Origin: Chryseobacterium soldanellicola
GTDB lineage: Bacteria > Bacteroidota > Bacteroidia > Flavobacteriales > Weeksellaceae
Length of the DNA: 64,000 nt
NCBI RefSeq assembly: GCF_900100115.1
Contig: NZ_FNKL01000002.1
Span: forward strand, 620,001-684,000
Reading direction: 5' to 3'
Below the pieces are notes generated by a model, which ran no database searches, had not been told where the DNA came from, and saw only the letters and a program-made list of their open reading frames with translations. Shown piece after piece: positions 35,234 through 43,097 of this stretch. Within the stretch, counting starts at the first letter, position 1. The number at the start of each line of letters is the position of its first letter. A program made the translations under genes and the position numbers.

Positions 35234-35929
35234 ATGGAATCTTCAAAAAAGCTACAGGATATAAAAGTTGCCGTTGATGCCGTTATTTTCGGATATTTCG
35301 ACAAAAAAGACCTTCAGATTCTTTTAATAAAAAGAAATATTGACCCTTTCAAAGGAGGTTGGGCACTTCCTGGCGGACTTGTTTTGGATGATGAAAATCT
35401 TGATGATGCCGTAAAAAGAGAATTGCATGAAGAAGCAGGCATACAACCCGATTTTCTGGAGCAACTTTATACTTTTGGTAATGTGGGGCGTGATCCCAGA
35501 AACAGAGTGGTTTCTATCGCTTATTTAGGGCTTGTAAACCCTTCTTATCATGAATTATTTGCTGACTCGGATGCAGAAGATGCACAATGGTTCAGTGTTA
35601 ATAAGCTTCCCAAGCTTGCTTTTGATCATGATAAAATTATAGATATTGCCTTAAAAAGACTTCGTACTAAAATTCAGTATCAGCCGATCGGCTTCAACCT
35701 TTTGAATGAAGAATTCCCTTTTTCAGACCTTGAAAATCTTTATAAAACCATTATCGGACAAGAAATCGACCGCCGGAATTTCCGTAAAAAAATTATGAGC
35801 TACGGACTTTTAAACGAAACCAATAACGTTAAAAAAGAAGGCAGCGGCAGACCCGGAAAATTGTTTACTTTCAATCAGGAGAAGTATAAAGAGCTTGAAG
35901 AGCAAGGGTTTTATTTCGAAATTAAATGA
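35234..35929 (+). CDS. NrtR-like Nudix transcriptional regulator
   Basis: A 231-residue protein: an N-terminal Nudix domain (about 10-140) fused to a C-terminal winged helix (about 155-231; RRNFRKKIMSYGLL, GRPGKLFTF). This is the layout of NrtR regulators, which sense ADP-ribose-type ligands. The Nudix box at residues 48-70 keeps every residue of GX5EX7REUXEEXGU, so it may still hydrolyse ADP-ribose or a related compound, unlike many NrtR proteins. The downstream NAD/ADP-ribose genes and a palindrome at its own promoter support NAD-linked control. A sugar-sensing role, as in the Bacteroides AraR relative of this family, is the alternative. Confidence 0.88.
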   Translation: MESSKKLQDIKVAVDAVIFGYFDKKDLQILLIKRNIDPFKGGWALPGGLVLDDENLDDAVKRELHEEAGIQPDFLEQLYTFGNVGRDPRNRVVSIAYLGLVNPSYHELFADSDAEDAQWFSVNKLPKLAFDHDKIIDIALKRLRTKIQYQPIGFNLLNEEFPFSDLENLYKTIIGQEIDRRNFRKKIMSYGLLNETNNVKKEGSGRPGKLFTFNQEKYKELEEQGFYFEIK

Positions 35930-35934
35930 TTTTT

Positions 35935-36126
35935 AAATACGAATTACACAAATATTTTACATAAATAACGCAAAGGACAATATAAAAAAAATCAGAACTT
36001 TTACATCAATAGGAACGGGCTTTAGCCCGTTTTTAATGGACAAACAATCTATTGGCTTTAGCCAAAACTTAAATAATCACTAAATTAATTTCGCCTTTCA
36101 TGGAAAAATTTGTGTGATTCGTATTT
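35935..36126. mobile_element. 192-bp MITE-like element with 19-bp terminal inverted repeats
   Basis: The ends are AAATACGAAT-T-ACACAAAT (35935-35953) and its inverse with one mismatch (36108-36126). Inside are two hairpins with the same TTTA loop, ACGGGC/GCCCGT (36015-36030) and TTGGC/GCCAA (36052-36065). It carries no ORF and starts 5 bases after the regulator's stop. It looks like a non-autonomous palindromic repeat. Confidence 0.7.
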
Positions 36127-36169
36127 TACTAAATAAATTTTATGGCTGAAAATCAACTAATTAAAATAA

Positions 36170-36190
36170 TTAGTGTAAAATAAACGCAAA
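36170..36190. promoter_or_regulatory. Operator 2 upstream of the SPFH gene
   Basis: TTAGTGT-AAAATAA-ACGCAAA, the 21-bp operator pattern. It lies upstream of the -33 box, 54 bases (about five helical turns) before site 3. Confidence 0.7.
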
Positions 36191-36194
36191 TAAA

Positions 36195-36227
36195 TTTGGG
36201 TGATAAAATTAAGCTTTCTTATATTTG
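36195..36227 (+). promoter_or_regulatory. Promoter of the NAD/ADP-ribose operon
   Basis: TTTG (36195-36198), 21-base spacer, TATATTTG (36220-36227). The TTTG of the -7 box is the start of operator 3, exactly as at the regulator promoter. Confidence 0.65.
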
Positions 36228-36244
36228 TGTAAGAATAACGCAAT
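36224..36244. promoter_or_regulatory. Operator 3, overlapping the -7 box
   Basis: TTTGTGT-AAGAATA-ACGCAAT. It covers the -7 edge and probable start point, so occupation would block transcription. Confidence 0.75.
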
Positions 36245-36296
36245 CATGAAGAATAGGAATTTGTAAAAGGGTATTGCAAAACTATGCAATTTTCAA

Positions 36297-36317
36297 TTAG
36301 CGTAAAGATAACACAAA
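36297..36317. promoter_or_regulatory. Operator 4 in the SPFH leader
   Basis: TTAGCGT-AAAGATA-ACACAAA, 73 bases (about seven helical turns) after site 3. It lies between the start point and the chosen start codon. Confidence 0.68.
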
Positions 36318-36340
36318 ATATTAATTTAAAACGTAAAGCT

Positions 36341-37345
36341 ATGTTTGGTTTCAGACACATCAAATTTGATTCAATGACTTACGTTCTTCATTTCAAAAAT
36401 GGGGAAATCGTAAGAGAGGGAAGAGGTTTATCATTCTTTTATTTCGCTCCAAACAGTTCTATCGCTGCAATTCCGATGGGAAGTAATGATCTGCCGTTTA
36501 TTTTTAACGAAAATACTTTTGATTATCAGACGGTGAAAATTCAGGGGCAGATTAGTTATAAGATCACTGATCCGAAAGCACTTTCTAACACATTGGATTT
36601 CACCGTAAACGAAGCGGGAGTTTATAAGAAAAACGATATTGAAAAGCTTAATCAACGAATTATCAATCTTGCGCAGACTTCTATTTCAACATTTATTCAT
36701 GAATTAAGTTTAAAAGATGCCATCCGCTCAGCAAAAAAAATTGAAGGAAATATTCTGGAAGGATTAAAGTCCTCAGAAAGTATTCAAACGATGGGAATTG
36801 AGATTTTAGGAGCGAATATTCTGGCAGTTCAGACCACTCCCGAAATGGCAAGAGCTTTGGAAACAGAAACGAGAGAAAAACTTCAGCAGCAGGCAGATGA
36901 AGCGATTTATGAAAGAAGAAATTTTGCAGTTGAACAGGAAAGAAAGATCAAAGAATCTGAATTAAATACAGAAATTGCAGTTGAGGAAAAACAAAAGCAA
37001 ATCGAAGAAAAAAGAATGGAAACCGAAGTTCAGCAGGAAGAAAACAACAGAGTTTTGAGAGAAATGAAGATTGCTGCCGATATTTCCGTTGAAAATCAGA
37101 GAAAACAATTGATCGAACAAAAAACCGAAAACGACAGAAAAGAAGCAGAAACGCAAGGGTATGTTTTGGAAACTTCTTTAAAACCATATAAAGAAATGGA
37201 TTGGAGAGTTTTAACAGCCTTAAACGGAAATCAGGATCCAAAATCAAATATCGCTTTGGCTTTCAGAGAATTGGCTGAAAATGCAGGCAAAATCGGAAAC
37301 CTAAATATCAGTCCGGATTTATTGGAAAGTATTTTGAAACATTAA
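36341..37345 (+). CDS. SPFH / band-7 domain protein
   Basis: A 334-residue protein: SPFH domain (about 1-175) with SFFYFAPNSSIAAIPMGSND and an ITDP segment, then a long coiled coil (about 180-275, rich in Glu/Gln/Lys) and a C-terminal helix bundle. No clear membrane anchor is visible, so it may form soluble or peripheral oligomeric rings or scaffolds. An upstream in-frame ATG at 36284 exists, but it would place operator 4 inside the gene and adds 19 residues with no family likeness, so I use 36341. It is the first gene of the NAD/ADP-ribose operon. The role is unknown. Confidence 0.82.
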   Translation: MFGFRHIKFDSMTYVLHFKNGEIVREGRGLSFFYFAPNSSIAAIPMGSNDLPFIFNENTFDYQTVKIQGQISYKITDPKALSNTLDFTVNEAGVYKKNDIEKLNQRIINLAQTSISTFIHELSLKDAIRSAKKIEGNILEGLKSSESIQTMGIEILGANILAVQTTPEMARALETETREKLQQQADEAIYERRNFAVEQERKIKESELNTEIAVEEKQKQIEEKRMETEVQQEENNRVLREMKIAADISVENQRKQLIEQKTENDRKEAETQGYVLETSLKPYKEMDWRVLTALNGNQDPKSNIALAFRELAENAGKIGNLNISPDLLESILKH

Positions 37346-37391
37346 GGAATTTAAGTTCTTAATTAATTTTAATGGTTAAAAAATTAAAAAA

Positions 37392-38300
37392 ATGAAGGTC
37401 GAATATGCCATCATCATCAAAAATAAAACGAGGCTTGAGTCTTTGATCGAGAGATTCAATACAAAAGCTCAGGCTCAGTTTTATATTGAAAGTTCGGGAG
37501 GAAATTTTCAGGAATATGTGGATGAACATGAAAAATTCTATCAGTCATTTCTTGAAGTGCAGACCAAACTCTCAAAAATCATTAAAAATAAAGTAGTAGA
37601 AAGAGAATTTGTTCCGTCCTATATTTTTTCTGAAAAGAATTTGATTATTGTGATCGGACAGGACGGATTGGTAGCCAACGTCGCAAAATATTCTAAAAAT
37701 ATTCCGATTGTAGCGATCAATCCTGATGAAGAGAGATATGATGGTGTATTGCTTCCTTTCAATGCTAAAAATTTTTTAAATGGTGTGAACGCAATTCTCA
37801 ACGAAAGTTTTAGTTTAAGGAAAATGAGATTGGCAGAAGCGGTTTTGAATGACGGACAAAAATTACTGGCAGTCAATGATTTATTCATCGGAATTTCTTC
37901 TCACAGCTCGGCAAGATATAAAATTATGCTGAACGGAAAAGAAGAAACTCATTCATCCAGCGGAATTATCGTTTCCACAAAAACAGGAAGTACGGGTTGG
38001 CTGAGTTCTATTTTCAACATGGCTTACGGAATTTTAGGTTCAACAGAACTACAATATCCAAAGTTAAATGAAGATGATTTGTATTTTGCAGTAAGAGAAC
38101 CTTTTAAAAGCATAAAAACCCAAACGGGGATCAACTGCGGAGCCATAAAAAGAGGAAATAAGCTTGTGATAGAATCATTAATGCCAAATAATGGTTTTAT
38201 ATTTAGTGACGGAATTGAGCAGGATTTTTTGCAGTTCAACAGTGGAGCAACAGCGGAAATCAAGCTTTCTGATGAGGAAGCGGTTTTGGTGATAAATTAG
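37392..38300 (+). CDS. NAD-kinase-like protein
   Basis: A 302-residue protein of the NAD kinase/diacylglycerol kinase superfamily. The usual GGDG phosphate loop is GQDG (residues 89-92, IIVIGQDGLVANVA). The family ND motif (Asn162-Asp163, AVNDLFIG) and substrate loop STKTGSTGW (195-203) are present. The N-terminal 75 residues are longer than in housekeeping NadK and start like a Tpt1/KptA-cluster protein I cannot name. The first Gly-to-Gln change and the operon suggest a specialised enzyme phosphorylating NAD or an ADP-ribose derivative. It might equally be a binding protein. Confidence 0.78.
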   Translation: MKVEYAIIIKNKTRLESLIERFNTKAQAQFYIESSGGNFQEYVDEHEKFYQSFLEVQTKLSKIIKNKVVEREFVPSYIFSEKNLIIVIGQDGLVANVAKYSKNIPIVAINPDEERYDGVLLPFNAKNFLNGVNAILNESFSLRKMRLAEAVLNDGQKLLAVNDLFIGISSHSSARYKIMLNGKEETHSSSGIIVSTKTGSTGWLSSIFNMAYGILGSTELQYPKLNEDDLYFAVREPFKSIKTQTGINCGAIKRGNKLVIESLMPNNGFIFSDGIEQDFLQFNSGATAEIKLSDEEAVLVIN

Positions 38301-38391
38301 AAAAAGATGAAAACCACAACACTTTACAAACACATAGAATAATGGGGAATATTTATTTAATGATGAAATTTTAAATAAAAATTAAGACTTA

Positions 38392-38907
38392 ATGAAACCA
38401 ATAATTGAATTAATAAAAGGCGATATCACCAAAATAAAATCAGACATCATCGTCAACGCAGCCAATTCATCTTTATTGGGCGGCGGTGGAGTTGATGGAG
38501 CGATTCATCGCGCAGGAGGTCCAAGAATTTTGGAAGAATGTATGACAATCAGAAATAGACAAGGAAAATGTAAGACCGGAGAAGCCGTGGTAACAACAGC
38601 CGGAAATCTTCCTGCAAAATATATCATTCACACAGTCGGTCCTATTTGGAATAATGATCAGGAAAAATGCTCACAACTGTTGGCAAATTGTTATAAAAAC
38701 TCGTTAAAACTCGCTGAAAGCCTGGAATTAAAAACGATTTCTTTTCCGAATATCAGTACGGGAGTTTACAGATTTCCAAAAGATTTGGCAGCAAAAATTG
38801 CTATTCATGAAGTGAAAAATTTTGAATCGGATGTTGTTGAGAAAGTTATTTTTGTATGCTTTGATGATGAAAACGAAAAAATTTATAAAAAATTATTAAA
38901 AGAATAA
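38392..38907 (+). CDS. Macrodomain protein, ADP-ribose / O-acetyl-ADP-ribose hydrolase type
   Basis: A 171-residue stand-alone macrodomain of the MacroD/YmdB class. ELIKGDIT gives the adenine-contacting Asp11. The catalytic loop [22 protein letters not shown] (residues 22-43, shown in part) has the conserved Asn and Asp. [14 protein letters not shown] gives the phosphate loop. Such enzymes deacetylate O-acetyl-ADP-ribose (made by sirtuins) or remove ADP-ribose from acidic residues and phosphorylated ends. It lies directly before a sirtuin gene. Confidence 0.93.
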   Translation: MKPIIELIKGDITKIKSDIIVNAANSSLLGGGGVDGAIHRAGGPRILEECMTIRNRQGKCKTGEAVVTTAGNLPAKYIIHTVGPIWNNDQEKCSQLLANCYKNSLKLAESLELKTISFPNISTGVYRFPKDLAAKIAIHEVKNFESDVVEKVIFVCFDDENEKIYKKLLKE

Positions 38908-39012
38908 ATTAATGCTCATTTGCTGAGTGAAACGCCTTTGCGAACGAAAATGCAGAATAATTTTAAATAAAATCTTTGCTGACTTTGCGTTTAAAATAAA
39001 ACAGAAAAACAA

Positions 39013-39699
39013 ATGAAAAAACTAACCATATTAACCGGTGCCGGAATCAGCGCCGAAAGCGGAATAAAAACATTCAGAGACGGAGATGGTCTTTGGGAAA
39101 ATCATAGTATAACGGATGTAGCAAGTCCGGAAGGATGGAGAAAAGACAGAGAATTAGTTTTGGAATTCTACAACCAGAGACGTCGACAGCTTCATGAGGT
39201 CGAACCTAATGATGCTCACAAATTAATTGCAGATTTGGAAAGATATTTTGAGGTTGAAATTATCACTCAGAATATCGACGATCTTCACGAAAGAGCGGGA
39301 TCTACAAATATTCTTCATATTCACGGAGAATTGTTTAAATCCTGCTCATGCAATAATAAAAGTTTGATTTACGAGCAAAAAAGTGACATCAAGATCGGCG
39401 ACAAAGCAGAAGACGGGGCACAATTAAGACCTTTTATCGTTTGGTTCGGGGAAGATGTTCCTTTGATGAAAGAAGCCACGAAAAAAGCAAAAGAAGCAGA
39501 TATTTTTCTAGTAATCGGAACCTCTTTACAGGTGTATCCCGCAGCAGGCTTGATCCACGAGATCAAAGATGATTGTCTTTTAATTGTAATTAATCCCAAC
39601 GAAACAGGCTTCGGATACGGACAAAGAGCGGTTGTCATGAAAGAAACCGCAACAAGGGGAATGAAGCTATTATTTGATAAGCTTGTAAATTTAGCCTAA
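39013..39699 (+). CDS. cobB: Sirtuin, NAD-dependent protein deacylase (CobB, class III)
   Basis: A 228-residue SIR2 deacylase. NAD-binding GAGIS (9-13), TFRDGDGLWE, QNID (86-89) and catalytic His104 in HIHGE are intact. Tyr53 and Arg56 (YNQR) match the Tyr-x-x-Arg of class III sirtuins, predicting activity on succinyl- or malonyl-lysine. The zinc module is reduced: one CSC pair (111, 113), and the second Cys pair is absent. It produces O-acyl-ADP-ribose, a substrate for the neighbouring macrodomain protein. The stop overlaps the next ATG by one base (TAATG). Confidence 0.93.
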   Translation: MKKLTILTGAGISAESGIKTFRDGDGLWENHSITDVASPEGWRKDRELVLEFYNQRRRQLHEVEPNDAHKLIADLERYFEVEIITQNIDDLHERAGSTNILHIHGELFKSCSCNNKSLIYEQKSDIKIGDKAEDGAQLRPFIVWFGEDVPLMKEATKKAKEADIFLVIGTSLQVYPAAGLIHEIKDDCLLIVINPNETGFGYGQRAVVMKETATRGMKLLFDKLVNLA

Positions 39700-40640
39700 T
39701 GGAAAATATTGTAAAAGCCGGAATTTTCGGAGTTTGTATTGGTGATGCTTTAGGTGTTCCGGTGGAATTCAGAAGCAGAGAACAATTGAAACGTTCTCCT
39801 GTTACAAAAATGAGAGCTTTAGGAACGCATCATCAGCCCGCTGGAACGTGGAGTGATGATAGTTCCTTGGCTTTATGTCTTGCTGAAAGTCTTTGTCAAG
39901 GCTATGATATAGAAGATGTAGCGTTGAAATTTTTACAATGGTACAATGCCGAGATCTGGACTCCTCACGGGAGAATTTTTGATATTGGAATTGCAACAAG
40001 ACAAGCTATTTACAAAATAAGTAAAGGTTACACGCCCCAATTATGTGGAGGAACAAGTGAGTTTGATAATGGTAATGGCTCTTTGATGAGAATTTTGCCA
40101 CTATTATTTTACATGAAGAACCTCTCCATCGAACAACGGTTTGATAGAGTCAAGGAAATCTCTTCAATCACTCATGCCCATATTCGTTCTGTTATTTCTT
40201 GTTTCATTTATATGGAATTTTTATTAGAAATTTTGAATGGAGCAGAAAAATTTGAAGCTTATCAAAAAATGAAATCAACAGTAAAATATTTTCTAGATAA
40301 TAATCCAATTTGTTCACAAAATGAAATGGATAAGTTTGAAAGAATTTTAAACAATAATATCTTTGAATATGAAGAGGATAAAATAGGTTCCAGCGGTTAC
40401 GTTCTTCACAGCCTAGAAGCCTCTTTATGGTGCTTTCTAAATTCAGAAAGTTATTCCGAAGCGGTTTTAAAAGCCGTCAATTTAGGAGAAGATACGGACA
40501 CAACCGGAGCCATCACAGGCGGAATTGCGGGAATTTATTATGGTTTTGAAAATATTCCTGAAGAATGGATTGCGGAGTTGGTGAGAAAAGATGATATTGA
40601 AAACTTATGCAGTAAATTAGAAAACAAATTAATGAAATAA
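39699..40640 (+). CDS. ADP-ribosylglycohydrolase (DraG/ARH family)
   Basis: A 313-residue all-helical, Mg-dependent hydrolase that removes ADP-ribose from proteins, nucleic acids or small molecules. GVCIGDALGVPVEF opens the fold. GTWSDDSS (49-56) supplies the first metal-binding residues, and GEDTDTTGAITGGIAG near residue 270 the second set. All expected metal ligands are seen, so it should be active. It is translationally coupled to the sirtuin by TAATG. The middle third is more A/T-rich than the ends. The natural target cannot be told from sequence. Confidence 0.93.
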   Translation: MENIVKAGIFGVCIGDALGVPVEFRSREQLKRSPVTKMRALGTHHQPAGTWSDDSSLALCLAESLCQGYDIEDVALKFLQWYNAEIWTPHGRIFDIGIATRQAIYKISKGYTPQLCGGTSEFDNGNGSLMRILPLLFYMKNLSIEQRFDRVKEISSITHAHIRSVISCFIYMEFLLEILNGAEKFEAYQKMKSTVKYFLDNNPICSQNEMDKFERILNNNIFEYEEDKIGSSGYVLHSLEASLWCFLNSESYSEAVLKAVNLGEDTDTTGAITGGIAGIYYGFENIPEEWIAELVRKDDIENLCSKLENKLMK

Positions 40641-40647
40641 AAATTAA

Positions 40648-40658
40648 ATAACCATGAA
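40648..40658 (+). repeat. 11-bp direct repeat at the SIR2-TPR start
   Basis: ATAACCATGAA. The identical 11 bases occur at 42549-42559 over the start codon of kptA, so the SIR2-TPR gene is bracketed by the repeat. Confidence 0.5.
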
Positions 40659-42552
40659 TAAGGATACAATAGAATATCTAGCTTATTTATTGAATGAGGC
40701 TAAAAATGATGAAGGGAGAGAAAAGGCAATAGTTTTTTTAGGAGCTGGAGTTTCGGTGTCTGCAGGGATTCCTTTAACAGGAACAATAGTTGAAGATATT
40801 AAAGTGAAATTTAGTAATAATCCCATTATTAAAGACTGTATTAAAAATAAAAAAGATGATTATTATAGTTTAATGGGAGCTTTAACAGCAGATGAAAGAA
40901 GAGATTTATTTCATTTTTATGTCACAAGAGATGAAGTCAAGCTTAACTTGGCTAATATTTATTTAGCACAATTATTAAAATTGGGTTATGTTGATTACAT
41001 AGTGACAGTAAATTTTGATGATTTAATTTTAAAGGCTTGTACATTATTTAATTTTCTTCCGCCAGTTTATGATATTTCTAATATAAAAACAATCACAACT
41101 ACTGATATTCGAAAAGGCTCTGTAATTTATTTACACGGACAATATTTTGGACAATGGTTGTTAAATAATCCGGATGAATTAAAAAAAGTTGAAGATGAAG
41201 TCTTGAGACTATTTAATGCGATAAAAACTAGAAGAACATGGATTGTGGTTGGATATAGTGGGAACGACGGAATTTTTGATAAGATAAAATCTTTAGGAAG
41301 TTTTTCAAGTGAATTATTTTGGATAAAGCATAAGTTCTCCGAAAGTGATAAGACTGTTGTAGAATTTCTAGAAACACCTAATATTAATGCTCACAAAATA
41401 GAAGAATATTATGCCGATTCATTTTTTTTAAAGTTGCATGCAGAGCTTTCTGTATTAAATAAAAATTTAGAGGCTCCAGAGATCATTACCAAGCCATTTA
41501 CTTTTGTTAAATCAGTATTGCAGAGTATCAATGAAATTAGTGAAGATGATGAATTAAATGATAATGTTAAAAAAATGCTTGTAAATTGTAATGGAAGAAT
41601 TGATAAAGCAGTAACTGAATATGAAGAAGAAGGTACTTTAGAATCTTTAAAACAAAGAATTATTGATACCATGGTAAAAGCAGAATTCAATAATGATTTG
41701 GCAGAAAAATTTGAGAAAGAAATAATAGAAAAGTCGTATGATGAAGCAAATGTTCAATTATCAACGTATTATGATAATTGGGGTAATTTATTATTCCAAA
41801 AAGCAAATAAAGAAAGAAAAATAAGCAGTCTATTGTATGAAAGTGTTCAAAAATATGAAAAAGCAGCACTATTAAATCCACTTAATGATAGTGCATTTAA
41901 TAATTGGGGAGCTGCATTGTCAAGTATTGGAAGATTGGAAAATAATGAGGATTTTCTTTTTGATGGTTTAGAAAGATTAAAAAAAGCAATAGAGATTAAT
42001 CCCAAAAATCATAGGGCTTACAATAATTATGGATTAGCATTATTTGATTTAGGTTTTCAGAGTAATAATGCAGAACTATTTGAAGAAAGCGTTCAAAAAT
42101 TTGAAAAAGCTTTGGAATTTGGAGCTAATAATCGCTATGTTTTAAACAATTGGGCAAATTCATTATTGGAGTTGGCCAAAATAAAAAAAGATATAAACTT
42201 AATTACTGAGAGCTTAAAAAAGTTTGATGAAGCACTAAGTTTAGATCCTAAAAATAGTAATGCTTTAAATAATAAGGCTAGAGCATTATTTGAACTAGGT
42301 AAAGAATTAAAAGATTCAAAATATTATGATCAAGGATTAGGTTTGTTACTTGACGGATATAATTTAAGTGGTAATTCATATAATCTTTCTTGTGCTTATG
42401 CTTTATTATCAGATAAAGAAAATGCATTAAAATATTTAAAAGAATCTCTAGATAAAAATGAAATAAACCTAGAGGATATTAATAGAGATAATGATTGGAA
42501 GAGTTTTAAAAGGGATAATGATTTTATAAATCTATTAAATGAATATAGATAA
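40654..42552 (+). CDS. SIR2-like domain protein with C-terminal TPR repeats
   Basis: A 632-residue protein. The N-terminal SIR2-like domain (about 20-260) has FLGAGVSVSAGIP (28-40), TVNFDD (118-123; Asn120), YLHGQ with His161, and VVGYSGNDG. Asn and His are the residues needed for NAD hydrolysis in defence SIR2 proteins. About four to five TPR units follow (about 365-600; repeated ALNPLNDSAFNNWGAAL-like segments). The layout resembles SIR2 effectors of anti-phage systems more than deacylases. The gene is clearly A/T-rich against its neighbours, and an 11-bp direct repeat spans its start and the next start, so it may be a later insertion. A role as NADase is an inference. Confidence 0.85.
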   Translation: MNKDTIEYLAYLLNEAKNDEGREKAIVFLGAGVSVSAGIPLTGTIVEDIKVKFSNNPIIKDCIKNKKDDYYSLMGALTADERRDLFHFYVTRDEVKLNLANIYLAQLLKLGYVDYIVTVNFDDLILKACTLFNFLPPVYDISNIKTITTTDIRKGSVIYLHGQYFGQWLLNNPDELKKVEDEVLRLFNAIKTRRTWIVVGYSGNDGIFDKIKSLGSFSSELFWIKHKFSESDKTVVEFLETPNINAHKIEEYYADSFFLKLHAELSVLNKNLEAPEIITKPFTFVKSVLQSINEISEDDELNDNVKKMLVNCNGRIDKAVTEYEEEGTLESLKQRIIDTMVKAEFNNDLAEKFEKEIIEKSYDEANVQLSTYYDNWGNLLFQKANKERKISSLLYESVQKYEKAALLNPLNDSAFNNWGAALSSIGRLENNEDFLFDGLERLKKAIEINPKNHRAYNNYGLALFDLGFQSNNAELFEESVQKFEKALEFGANNRYVLNNWANSLLELAKIKKDINLITESLKKFDEALSLDPKNSNALNNKARALFELGKELKDSKYYDQGLGLLLDGYNLSGNSYNLSCAYALLSDKENALKYLKESLDKNEINLEDINRDNDWKSFKRDNDFINLLNEYR

Positions 42553-42559
42553 CCATGAA
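42549..42559 (+). repeat. 11-bp direct repeat at the kptA start
   Basis: ATAACCATGAA, second copy; see 40648-40658. Confidence 0.5.
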
Positions 42560-43097
42560 CGAGCAACAAAAGAAAAAAACAAGCAAATTCCTGAGCTATG
42601 TTCTCAGGCATCATCCCGAACTCATCAATTTGAATTTGGATGAAAACGGCTGGGCAAATGTTGATGAATTAATCACAAAATCAACAAATGATACTCAAAG
42701 TTTTACTTTTGAAGAATTAAATGAAATAGTACAAACCAATGATAAAAAACGGTTTATTTTTAATGAAGATAAAACGAGAATTAGAGCAAATCAAGGGCAT
42801 TCGATTGGTATTGATCTGGCATTGAAACCGCAACAGCCGCCGGAATTTTTGTATCACGGAACTGCTCAAAATAATATTGAATCCATTTTAGAAAAAGGAA
42901 TTGAAAAAAGAAGCCGACAACATGTTCATTTAAGCCAGGATAAAGAAACCGCAATTAAAGTCGGAATGCGCCACGGAAAACCAATAATTCTAACGATCAA
43001 AACAGGAAAAATGTTCGAAGAAGGAATTGAATTTTACCTTTCAGAAAATGAAGTTTGGCTGACGGATTATGTAGACGCAAAATATATTTCAGAGTAA
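42555..43097 (+). CDS. kptA: RNA 2'-phosphotransferase (KptA/Tpt1)
   Basis: Transfers an internal RNA 2'-phosphate to NAD+, giving ADP-ribose 1'',2''-cyclic phosphate and nicotinamide; in bacteria it may also ADP-ribosylate 5'-phosphate ends. The 180-residue length is normal. SKFLSYVLRHHPE carries Arg18 and His19, RIRANQGHS the second Arg, and FLYHGT and RSRQHVHLS the NAD-binding part with the third Arg. All four key residues (R-H-R-R) seem present. It sits 2 bases after the SIR2-TPR stop and is directly followed by a PPP phosphatase. No RNA ligase is encoded nearby. Confidence 0.94.
   Translation: MNEQQKKKTSKFLSYVLRHHPELINLNLDENGWANVDELITKSTNDTQSFTFEELNEIVQTNDKKRFIFNEDKTRIRANQGHSIGIDLALKPQQPPEFLYHGTAQNNIESILEKGIEKRSRQHVHLSQDKETAIKVGMRHGKPIILTIKTGKMFEEGIEFYLSENEVWLTDYVDAKYISE

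Noticed and set aside
35954..35974. A possible fifth operator ending in ACGCAAA
   Set aside because: Only the right half fits; the left half reads ATTTTAC. It is part of the MITE-like element's end, so I do not count it with the four good sites.
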